Of a stretch of 9,515 nt of DNA, positions 1-6,352 are shown one piece after another. Positions within the stretch are counted from its first letter, which is position 1. Each line of letters begins with the position of its first letter. A program made the position numbers and the translations under genes. The notes beneath the pieces are model-generated. The model did no database searches, was not told where the DNA came from, and saw only the letters and a list, made by a program, of their open reading frames with translations. Origin of the DNA: Acidobacteriota bacterium (GTDB lineage: Bacteria; Acidobacteriota; Blastocatellia; RBC074); NCBI GenBank assembly GCA_022614735.1, contig JAKEHZ010000111.1, positions 1-9,515 on the forward strand, in the 5' to 3' direction.

Positions 1-2
1 AC

Positions 3-194
3 GAGAATCTAATCATTAACGAGTCCCTGATCGTCAAAGCAGAGTTTAGCAAGAAGGACACAACCCAAATTCTGACATTGCTTTTTGCAACCGGAGCTAT
101 TGACCCCGACAAATCGCATTATGAGATTCTGCTGAAAGACAGGGAAGCTTGGGCACTATGGGAGTACCTATTAAGTAAGGCAGACCGCTGTTGA
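3..194 (+). CDS. C-terminal end of an unidentified protein (cut by the left edge)
   Basis: An open frame enters from the left edge (codons in phase with base 3) and ends at TGA 192-194, giving 63 residues. The peptide is a plausible soluble protein tail: it mixes charged and hydrophobic residues, for example IVKAEFSKKDTTQILTLLFA and a Trp-rich end, EAWALWEYLLSKADRC. It contains no internal Met. I recognise no family. It converges on bshA, whose stop lies 20 bp away at 215, and no terminator-like hairpin is visible in that gap. The reading frame and amino-acid make-up support a real gene, but the short length leaves room for doubt. Confidence 0.5.
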   Translation, partial: ENLIINESLIVKAEFSKKDTTQILTLLFATGAIDPDKSHYEILLKDREAWALWEYLLSKADRC

Positions 195-214
195 TCGCTC
201 TACAGTTGGTAACG

Positions 215-1366
215 TCACTTGCCTGATCCGATGGGTTCGGTACGCCTGATTCGCTCGTAAAGATTTTCGTATAATGGGATCACACGCTCCGTATTAAACC
301 GCTCGACCGCCCATGCGCGCCCGCGCATCCCCATCTCGCGCCGCTTTTTCTCGTCGGAGATTATTTCGATCGCGCGTTCAGCTACTGTCCTTGTGTCACC
401 CAGATTAACCAGATATCCGGTCTCGCCTTCACGCACGACTTCGGGTAACCCACCGACGCGAGTCGCAATCACCGGCACTTCGCAAGCCATCGCTTCTAGC
501 GCAGCAAGACCGAATGATTCCGTCTCACTCAATAAGAGCAACAGATCAGCCACCGAGAGATAATCTGCAATGTTGGGAACCTGACCGACAAATAACACAT
601 CATCACTTAGACCATAATCTTGCGCGAGCGCTTCTGCACCTTCTCGCTCCGGTCCATCGCCGCACATGACCAGACGAACTCGAAGATCTGGTTTCTGTTC
701 CCTGATCTGCGCGAGTGCGTGAATGCAGTCGGTGATGCGTTTGACCGGACGGAAATTCGATACATGCATGAGAAGGTTCTCGCCATCCGGAGCGAGGCTT
801 GCGCGCAGGGTTGCGTTATCCCGCCTTTGATAGTCGTGGGCATTGATGAAATTCGGAATTACTTCGACCGCGCAGTTGCCGAAGGTGCGACAGGTTTCGT
901 CAGCCAAATATTGCGAGATCGCAGTAACCGCATCTGACTGTGCGATTGAAAAACGCGTGATGGGCAGAAAGCTTTTTCTCGATCCGACGAGCGTGATGTC
1001 TGTCCCGTGTAACGTCGTGACAAATGGCAGATAGCGCCTGGGCATGTACATCTCGCGCGCCAGGAATGCAGCCGTTGCGTGTGGGATCGCGTAATGCATA
1101 TGTAGTACATCGAGTTTCTGGCTTTCGGCGACTTCGAGAATTTTTGAAGCAAGAGCGAGATCATACGGCGGGAACTCGAATAGCGGGTAGTCGAACAGAT
1201 CAACCTGATGGAATTGCAAACGCTCATTCAGCCTGCACAAGCGTGTCGGCAAAGCGTAACTGATGAAATGCACCGTATGGCCGCGCTCCGACAATTCGCG
1301 CCCCAATTCCGACCCGACGATCCCGCTGCCGCCATAGGTGGGGAAGACTGTGATGCCAATGTTCAT
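215..1366 (-). CDS. bshA: N-acetyl-alpha-D-glucosaminyl L-malate synthase BshA
   Basis: This GT4-family, GT-B-fold glycosyltransferase carries out the first step of bacillithiol synthesis, joining GlcNAc from UDP-GlcNAc to L-malate in the cytosol. The 383 residues match the usual BshA length. Visible marks are the N-terminal MNIGITVFPTYGGSG with its glycine-rich loop (residues 11-15), TTLHGTDITLVGS (118-129), HVSNFRPVKR (201-210), CGDGPE (235-240) and the EX7E nucleotide-sugar motif ETESFGLAALEAM (E283 and E291). TLHGTDIT and SNFRPVKR are typical of BshA rather than of GT4 enzymes in general. The ATG overlaps the stop of bshB1 by 4 nt (ATGA, 1363-1366 on the minus strand), so translation is probably coupled. 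I see no separate ribosome binding site. A generic GT4 enzyme is the alternative, but the adjacent bshB1 makes that unlikely. Confidence 0.93.
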   Translation of the reverse strand: MNIGITVFPTYGGSGIVGSELGRELSERGHTVHFISYALPTRLCRLNERLQFHQVDLFDYPLFEFPPYDLALASKILEVAESQKLDVLHMHYAIPHATAAFLAREMYMPRRYLPFVTTLHGTDITLVGSRKSFLPITRFSIAQSDAVTAISQYLADETCRTFGNCAVEVIPNFINAHDYQRRDNATLRASLAPDGENLLMHVSNFRPVKRITDCIHALAQIREQKPDLRVRLVMCGDGPEREGAEALAQDYGLSDDVLFVGQVPNIADYLSVADLLLLLSETESFGLAALEAMACEVPVIATRVGGLPEVVREGETGYLVNLGDTRTVAERAIEIISDEKKRREMGMRGRAWAVERFNTERVIPLYENLYERIRRTEPIGSGK

Positions 1367-2112
1367 GAATACATATTCATCTGCCGCGTCAGCAGTGCGA
1401 CAGGGTCCGCAACGTTCAGCGCTTCACGGACAAAAAAAGCCTCACCGTATTCCACCCCGATCATCGAGCCGAAATAACGGTCGCGCGCTTCAATTTCGCC
1501 CAAAAATCCTTGTGTGCTCACGCGCGATTGCGGTTCATTGCTTTTTGGATTGAAGAACTGCGAGGCGTGCGCGCGGACCGCTTCACATTTGCGCTCGTAA
1601 GTTTCGCCGATGTCAACAATGAAGGCCGGCGCGACAGTACGCGGAAAAAGAAAATAGGCAACGCACGACGGGCGCCAGCGTTCCAATCCGGATTCTGCGT
1701 CATATTTCGTAATACCGGCGATGTGCGCGGCTTCGCGCACGAGTTGAGAAGTGTGTGCGTGATCGGGATGTGGGTCGTCCCAATGCTGCGTGAACACGAT
1801 GCGCGGGCGAATCCGGCGTAAAGCGCGGACAAGCTTGATCCGTGAATCTTCGTTAGCCCAGATGCGCGAATCTCCCATATTGAGATTCTCACGTAAGGAC
1901 AGCCCTAAAATTTGTGCGGCACGTGTCGCTTCAATAGCGCGGATTTCCGGTGTTCCGCGTGTTCCGGCTTCGCCACGTGTCAGATCCAGGATGCCCGTTC
2001 GGTACTCCATCGAGGCCAGCTTGGCCATTGTCCCTCCAATGGAGATTTCAACATCGTCCGGATGTGCGGCAATTGCGAGGACATCGAGAAGCGCTTTTGC
2101 ATTGTCGGACAT
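1363..2112 (-). CDS. bshB1: Bacillithiol biosynthesis deacetylase BshB1
   Basis: This zinc-dependent deacetylase of the PIG-L/LmbE family removes the acetyl group from GlcNAc-malate to give GlcN-malate, the second step of bacillithiol synthesis. The 249 residues fit the family. Motif AHPDDVEISIGGT (residues 16-28) carries the metal ligands H17 and D20 and the probable catalytic D19. HWDDPHPDHAHTS (110-122) carries the third ligand, probably H118. Further family marks are LDLTRGEAGTRGTPEIR (42-58), ENLNMGDSR (75-83) and the C-terminal GEAFFVREAL (223-232). The frame begins at ATG 2112, and I see no strong Shine-Dalgarno sequence there. It overlaps bshA by 4 nt. BshC, the cysteine-adding enzyme that completes the thiol, is not in this window, so it should lie elsewhere in the genome. 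The neighbouring bshA favours BshB1 over mycothiol-type or other PIG-L deacetylases. Confidence 0.93.
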   Translation of the reverse strand: MSDNAKALLDVLAIAAHPDDVEISIGGTMAKLASMEYRTGILDLTRGEAGTRGTPEIRAIEATRAAQILGLSLRENLNMGDSRIWANEDSRIKLVRALRRIRPRIVFTQHWDDPHPDHAHTSQLVREAAHIAGITKYDAESGLERWRPSCVAYFLFPRTVAPAFIVDIGETYERKCEAVRAHASQFFNPKSNEPQSRVSTQGFLGEIEARDRYFGSMIGVEYGEAFFVREALNVADPVALLTRQMNMYS

Positions 2113-2143
2113 AGCGCCAAGAGAGTAGCACAGATTTTGGCAG

Positions 2144-2163
2144 CCCCACAGTTAACCTTGGGG
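2144..2163. promoter_or_regulatory. Imperfect 20-bp dyad upstream of bshB1
   Basis: CCCCACAGTTAACCTTGGGG is an inverted repeat with 8 of 10 positions paired, centred on GTTAAC and lying 32-51 nt upstream of the bshB1 start. Size and placement would suit an operator for a dimeric regulator, but a dyad of this quality can arise by chance and there is no second copy in the window. Confidence 0.2.
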
Positions 2164-2181
2164 GTCACTATGGAGTGCTGA

Positions 2182-2279
2182 AGAGGGAAAACGGAACAAA
2201 CGGAAATAACGGAACAAACGGAAAAATCTTAGAGAATTTCCGTTTGTTCCGTTATTTCCGTTTGTTCCGTTTTCCCTCT
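2182..2279. repeat. Perfect 43-bp inverted repeat built of 18-bp units (copy 1)
   Basis: Arms 2182-2224 and 2237-2279 are perfectly complementary over 43 bp around a 12-nt loop, AATCTTAGAGAA. Each arm contains two tandem copies of an 18-bp unit, AACGGAACAAACGGAAAT; on the left arm these are 2190-2207 and 2208-2225, the last base of the second copy differing and already in the loop. The element lies in the divergent gap between bshB1 and the spermidine-synthase-like gene, upstream of both, so terminating a neighbouring gene is not an obvious role. A near-identical copy lies at 8349-8446. No coding frame or transposase is associated with it. It could be a MITE- or REP-like element. Confidence 0.9.
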
Positions 2280-2319
2280 CTCTATTCATTAATCACTCTC
2301 CTTGGAAAATTGCGACGTT

Positions 2320-2348
2320 TTGACTTTTCCTTACCCGGCGTTTAAAGT
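2320..2348 (+). promoter_or_regulatory. Candidate sigma70-type promoter for the spermidine-synthase-like gene
   Basis: TTGACT (2320-2325, 5 of 6 to the -35 consensus) is followed after 17 bp by TAAAGT (2343-2348, 4 of 6 to the -10 consensus). Transcription would begin near 2355, giving a leader of about 140 nt to the preferred GTG start at 2497. It lies downstream of the palindrome at 2182-2279, which would then not be transcribed from here. Such matches also occur by chance. Confidence 0.35.
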
Positions 2349-2482
2349 CTGCTCTCCGGCGCGGCTTTTTTACCGAGAAAGCCAAGCAACGCAGAGTTGA
2401 TCTCCTGCTTCAAAACCCCGGCCGCCTCACAATTTCGCAGTGAGACGCGCGAATTCTACTTTCACGAAAAAAATTCTTTTGC

Positions 2483-2488
2483 GGAGGA
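2483..2488 (+). promoter_or_regulatory. Ribosome binding site that decides the start at 2497
   Basis: GGAGGA lies 8 nt before an in-frame GTG at 2497. The more upstream in-frame GTG at 2440 has no purine-rich site before it (ACAATTTCGCA), so the downstream start is preferred. Confidence 0.7.
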
Positions 2489-2496
2489 CACTTTCG

Positions 2497-4101
2497 GTGC
2501 AAACCAGGGTAAAGGCGAAACCCTTCAAGCAAACTGAATCAACTTCCGCCAAAACCGGATCTACAATCGTTTCAGCAGAACTGGCCCTATCCGGTGTTTA
2601 TAAATGGCTGCTGCGCGCGGCTGTTCTGGTCGGCGGCGCATCAGTTATGGTGGTGGAGATTTTAGGCTCACGGATCCTGGCGCCAAGCTTCGGCACGACG
2701 CTTCACGTCTGGAGCGCTTTGATCACAGTGACGCTTGCAGCTCTGGCTGTCGGATATGCAGTTGGTGGGAGAGTGGCCGACCGCAGACCCGGTCTCGGGA
2801 CTTTAATGATGGTCATGGCGTGCTCAGCCGGCACCTTGCTGCTTTCGGACATCATCACAAAACCTGTCCTTCACACAGCTTATCGCGCAGGAATGGTCAG
2901 CGGGACATTCATCGCCGCTACCCTGCTCTTCTTGCCGACCTTGTTTTTGCTCGGGATGATTTCACCGATGGCTGTGCGCGCGGCAGCAGATCACAAGCAA
3001 CTCGGGACGAGCGTCGGAAATCTTTACGCCCTCTCGACCGTCGGCTCTGTTGCAGGCAGTCTTGCTGTCTCGCTTCTGCTCATCCCCAATATGACCATTC
3101 ACATCGCGGTAATTTCGACAGCTGTTGCGCTCGGCTTGATTCCGATCTGTTATCTGCTCGCGCGCTCGAAGCGACAAGCGGCACTGCTGCTCCTTGTGGC
3201 ATTAACCCTCAGCGTCATAACCACAAAGGTGATGGGTGATGAGGCGGACCGCGAGCTGATGTACAAAAACGAAGCTTACCCTGTGACGGCGCGGATTCCC
3301 TCGGCCTACGGTGATCTGGTCGTCAGCGATTATAGAGGAGCGCGCTACCTTTTTCTCAACGGCGTGCAGCAGGGCTCACTCATCGGCGATGTCTCGCACG
3401 CGAGGTATGCATATGGACTCGAGCGACTGGCGACTGCCAAAGGGATCCCGAAATCGATCCTCATCTGGGGGCTTGGCGCAGGGGTTTACGCGCGCTCCAT
3501 GGCTCAAGCGGGATCACAGATCACTGTCATTGAGATCGATCCGATGTCGGAGAAAGTCGCGCGCGAGTATTTCGGCCTGCCTGCTTCAGTACGAGTTATC
3601 ATTGGTGATGCGCGAACCGAGACGCTGGAGCTGAACGAAAAATATGAGGTGATCATCCTCGATGCCTTCAGCGGGGACACGCCGCCATTTCACCTGCTTA
3701 CGCGCGAAGCACTTCAAAGCCTGCGCGACCGGCTCGTCCCGGACGGTTTAGTCATCGCCAATATAGTTGGCGGCATTTCCGGCCCGGAATCCCGTGTCGC
3801 CTCTTCGGTCGCCGCGACAATGGAAGATGTCTTCGGCAAAACAACGATCTATTGCCCAAACTGGGTGCTCGCGGGAAATCCCGCCAGATATGTGTCCACC
3901 ATGTTTCTGGTCGCGGGCAATTTACCCGAAACGCCTGCCCCCTTCACAATGAAGGTCTCGGAAGAAGTTCGCCGAATAAATTATATTGAATCCGTCTTTG
4001 GATCACGAATCGAACTGCCCCGCGATCATGCGGTGATCCTGACGGATGATTATGCCCCACTCGAGGCCTGGTCTGATGCTGCAGTCCAGGTCATGCGCTA
4101 A
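2497..4101 (+). CDS. Membrane-fused spermidine-synthase-like protein
   Basis: This is a two-part protein of 534 residues from the preferred GTG. The N-terminal half has about seven hydrophobic segments between residues ~36 and ~246 in the pattern of fused MFS/spermidine-synthase proteins, including VEILGSRILAPSFG near the first segment and SPMAVRAA at ~156-163. The C-terminal half is a Rossmann methyltransferase-like fold of the spermidine synthase type: SAM-type loop WGLGAGVYA (324-332), acidic EIDP (346-349), GDAR (370-373) and LDAFSGDTPPFHLL (388-401), with an aspartate where spermidine synthases keep their catalytic one. The family commonly groups with SpeE, but the true substrate of the membrane-fused forms is mostly unproven, so I do not assign polyamine synthesis. 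The frame could extend to GTG 2440 (553 residues), but that start lacks a ribosome binding site. It has its own upstream promoter candidate and is separated from the protease gene by 180 bp. Confidence 0.85.
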   Translation: MQTRVKAKPFKQTESTSAKTGSTIVSAELALSGVYKWLLRAAVLVGGASVMVVEILGSRILAPSFGTTLHVWSALITVTLAALAVGYAVGGRVADRRPGLGTLMMVMACSAGTLLLSDIITKPVLHTAYRAGMVSGTFIAATLLFLPTLFLLGMISPMAVRAAADHKQLGTSVGNLYALSTVGSVAGSLAVSLLLIPNMTIHIAVISTAVALGLIPICYLLARSKRQAALLLLVALTLSVITTKVMGDEADRELMYKNEAYPVTARIPSAYGDLVVSDYRGARYLFLNGVQQGSLIGDVSHARYAYGLERLATAKGIPKSILIWGLGAGVYARSMAQAGSQITVIEIDPMSEKVAREYFGLPASVRVIIGDARTETLELNEKYEVIILDAFSGDTPPFHLLTREALQSLRDRLVPDGLVIANIVGGISGPESRVASSVAATMEDVFGKTTIYCPNWVLAGNPARYVSTMFLVAGNLPETPAPFTMKVSEEVRRINYIESVFGSRIELPRDHAVILTDDYAPLEAWSDAAVQVMR

Positions 4102-4225
4102 TTGTTATGAAAAGAAAGGGAGTCGGACATGCTGTCTTGGACGACACCCTGAAACGATGAGAACGGGTATCCTACCGATTTTCAGAGGAGTCGCTCATCT
4201 CGTTCATAACAACACAAAGAAACGA

Positions 4226-4265
4226 TGTCAATGCCCTGGGAGCTTGCGCTCCCAGGGCATTGACA
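4226..4265. repeat. Perfect 18-bp hairpin with TTGC loop before the protease gene
   Basis: Arms 4226-4243 and 4248-4265 pair perfectly over 18 bp around the tetraloop TTGC. The arm reads TGTCAATGCCCTGGGAGC. There is no T-run directly after the stem, so it is a poor intrinsic terminator for the gene ending at 4101. Its right arm ends one base before the Shine-Dalgarno sequence of the protease. It could stabilise the 5' end of the message, affect ribosome access, or simply be a REP-type repeat. No second copy is in the window. Confidence 0.85.
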
Positions 4266-4271
4266 GAGGAG
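4266..4271 (+). promoter_or_regulatory. Strong ribosome binding site of the S8 protease
   Basis: GAGGAG is followed by 10 nt and the ATG at 4282. It directly touches the foot of the 18-bp hairpin at 4226-4265. Confidence 0.75.
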
Positions 4272-4281
4272 TAAAGTTTTA

Positions 4282-6345
4282 ATGAAGAAGTTGCCTTTCG
4301 TTGCCCTCCTGTTGCTCCTCACTGTGACAGGACTACTGGCGGGAAGCTTGATCGCTACCGCCGCGAAAAAAGACAAATCGTGGGAACAATCCGCTCAGGT
4401 TATAGAACATCTTGCCCTGAGTAAGCTTTCACCGTGGGTGGTCGAAAATACGACCACCGCCCAAGAAGCTGAATTTTTAGTCGTGCTCGTAGAACAGGCC
4501 GATTTGAGCCTGGCCGTGTCGCTTCAGACGAAAGAAGAGAAAGGTCGTTTTGTTTTCGATACTCTACGAGCAAAAGCGCAGGCTACCCAGGGCCCACTGC
4601 TGGATTGGCTGAAAGAGCGCCAGATCGTGCATCGTCCGTTCTATATAGTCAATGCCCTCTGGGTCAAAGGCACACGTGAAATTGCGATTGAAATCGCCTC
4701 ACGTCCCGACGTCGCTCGCATCGAAGGCAATCCGCAGCTGAGCGGCATCACTCCGGTGCCGATCAATGAAGACGATGCGGTGGGACTGACAGCCTCGCCG
4801 AATGGCATCGAAGTTGGTGTCGGTTATATCCGCGCGCCTGAAGTTTGGGCCATGGGATTTACCGGACAGGGTATTGTTATAGGCGGGCAGGATACGGGCG
4901 TGCGCTGGAACCATCCGGCTCTGCTTGCGCAGTACCGCGGATGGGACGGATTGAATGCCAACCACGATTATAACTGGCACGACAGTGTTCATTCGGGAGG
5001 AGGCGATTGCGGCCCCGATTCAAAGACGCCCTGTGACGATGACAATCACGGTACACACACTCTCGGCACGGCGGTGGGCACTGACGGAGGCACGAATCAA
5101 ACCGGAGTTGCACCCGGCGCGAAATACATCGCGTGTCGAAATATGGATCGCGGCAAAGGCACGCCTGCGACATATCTTGAATGCTTTCAATTTATCCTCG
5201 CGCCTATTCCGGTGAATGGAGCCCTGGAGCAAGGCGATCCCTTAAAGGCCCCTCATATCACAACCAACTCGTGGACCTGCCCTCCCACTGAAGGTTGTTC
5301 TCCCAATACACTGAAGGCGGCCGTCGAAGCGCAGCGTGCCGCGGGCATTATGACAGTTGTCGCGGCGGGCAACACCGGTGCGATCTGCTCAACTATTGTT
5401 GACCCGCCCGCCTTGTACGACGCCAGCTACAGTATCGGGGCACTCAACGCGACCACGGGAAATATCGCTCCCTTCAGCGGCCGCGGGCCTGTTACGATTG
5501 ACAGCAGCAACCGCATCAAGCCTGACATCACTGCGCCGGGAGTGGGTGTTCGCTCGGCACTGCGCAACGGCGGTTATGGGCCCTTGAGCGGGACATCGAT
5601 GGCGGCGCCGCACGTCGCGGGCGCTGTTGCGTTGCTCTGGTCGGCATATCCCGAACTGCGTGGCCAGATTGAAATGACTGAAAATATCCTCAATGAATCC
5701 GCCGTGCGAATAGAATTGAGCGATTGCAATAGCAACGGATTCCCAAACAACGTCTACGGCTTTGGGCGACTGGACATTAAGGCCGCATTTGATCTGGCGG
5801 CGACCAGGCTTTCGCCGGTAGAACAGGTCTTTGGGATTCGCGGCGGTGCGGGTAAAGTTGATGTCGCGGCATTGGCTCACGTCACGTGGCGAGCTGTAAG
5901 CAATGATTCTTGGATCACGATCACATCGGTTAACACAGGAATCGGGGCCGGCGTTGTCACTATTTTTGTGACTGAGAACACAAGCCCAGACCCGCGCACC
6001 GGAACAGTAATGATTGCCGGCCGCACAGTGAAGATCACGCAGCCCGGCGCGGCGCCGCTTTTTGCCGTCACGGGGCGGGTCGTGACCAGCAATGGCGAAG
6101 CCATTGGTAAGGTCACCTTGCAATTTACGCGCATCAGCGGAGGCGGCGAAGTACCCGCGGAAACGCAGACCGATGAGAACGGCAACTGGAGTCAATCGGG
6201 ATTTGAGCCGGGAACAACATATCGCGTAACTGCAAATCGAATCCGGATGTTATTTGCGCCATCTTCATACGATTTCAGCGCAGCAAGCAATATGCTAGAC
6301 TTCACGAGCGTAGGACGACGAATAGCCATCAGTACTCAACCCTGA
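4282..6345 (+). CDS. Secreted subtilisin-like (S8) serine protease with BACON-like and Ig-like C-terminal domains
   Basis: This 687-residue exported peptidase begins with a signal peptide (residues 1-~27: KK, then a Leu-rich core ending near ATAA). An I9-type propeptide follows at ~62-152 (AEFLVVLVEQADLSLA to VARIEGNPQ). The S8 catalytic domain (~185-505) shows the triad D204 in GGQDTGV, H256 in DNHGTHTLG and S439 in SGTSMAAPHVAG, with oxyanion N364 in AAGNTG. Cysteines at 243, 251, 285, 301, 333, 339, 369 and 482 suggest disulfides outside the cytoplasm. Residues ~508-589 resemble a BACON-type domain (SNDSWITITS ... GTVMIAGRTVKITQPG). Residues ~594-685 resemble a carboxypeptidase-regulatory-like Ig fold (FAVTGRVVTSNGEAIGKVTL ... 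DENGNWSQSG). The protein is probably released or bound at the surface through its C-terminal domains. The stop is 7 nt before the Sua5 start. Substrate is unknown. The protease call is very firm; the names of the last two domains are less so. Confidence 0.93.
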   Translation: MKKLPFVALLLLLTVTGLLAGSLIATAAKKDKSWEQSAQVIEHLALSKLSPWVVENTTTAQEAEFLVVLVEQADLSLAVSLQTKEEKGRFVFDTLRAKAQATQGPLLDWLKERQIVHRPFYIVNALWVKGTREIAIEIASRPDVARIEGNPQLSGITPVPINEDDAVGLTASPNGIEVGVGYIRAPEVWAMGFTGQGIVIGGQDTGVRWNHPALLAQYRGWDGLNANHDYNWHDSVHSGGGDCGPDSKTPCDDDNHGTHTLGTAVGTDGGTNQTGVAPGAKYIACRNMDRGKGTPATYLECFQFILAPIPVNGALEQGDPLKAPHITTNSWTCPPTEGCSPNTLKAAVEAQRAAGIMTVVAAGNTGAICSTIVDPPALYDASYSIGALNATTGNIAPFSGRGPVTIDSSNRIKPDITAPGVGVRSALRNGGYGPLSGTSMAAPHVAGAVALLWSAYPELRGQIEMTENILNESAVRIELSDCNSNGFPNNVYGFGRLDIKAAFDLAATRLSPVEQVFGIRGGAGKVDVAALAHVTWRAVSNDSWITITSVNTGIGAGVVTIFVTENTSPDPRTGTVMIAGRTVKITQPGAAPLFAVTGRVVTSNGEAIGKVTLQFTRISGGGEVPAETQTDENGNWSQSGFEPGTTYRVTANRIRMLFAPSSYDFSAASNMLDFTSVGRRIAISTQP

Positions 6346-6352
6346 AAAAGCC

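Noticed and set aside
195..214. Terminator between the left partial gene and bshA
   Set aside because: The 20-bp convergent gap contains no inverted repeat or T-run.
2190..2269. CRISPR array, because of regular repeats
   Set aside because: The 18-bp units are directly adjacent with no spacers and are mirrored as an inverted repeat. No cas gene is nearby.
2182..2279. Reading the 43-bp palindrome as a rho-independent terminator
   Set aside because: It lies upstream of both flanking divergent genes, and its composition (long A/T-interrupted stem, no U-run) is not terminator-like. The bidirectional terminator idea is kept only for 7297-7383.
2363..2383. Small hairpin GGCTTT / AAAGCC in the leader before 2497
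   Set aside because: Only 6 bp of weak stem with no conserved riboswitch-like features, so it is not distinguishable from chance.
2604..3239. 211-codon plus-strand frame inside the spermidine-synthase-like gene
   Set aside because: It overlaps the well-supported membrane domain in another frame and shows biased Arg/Ser/His composition with no domain.
4102..4225. Possible small gene between the spermidine-synthase-like gene and the hairpin
   Set aside because: A GAGGAG-like site near 4185 is not followed by a suitable start codon, and the only open frame here is the out-of-frame overlap from the preceding gene, without recognisable content.
5389..6195. Long minus-strand open frame (268 codons) opposite the protease gene
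   Set aside because: It lies wholly antisense to a clear S8 protease with an intact catalytic triad. Its translation is rich in Arg, Cys and Pro with no recognisable motif, as expected of a shadow frame.
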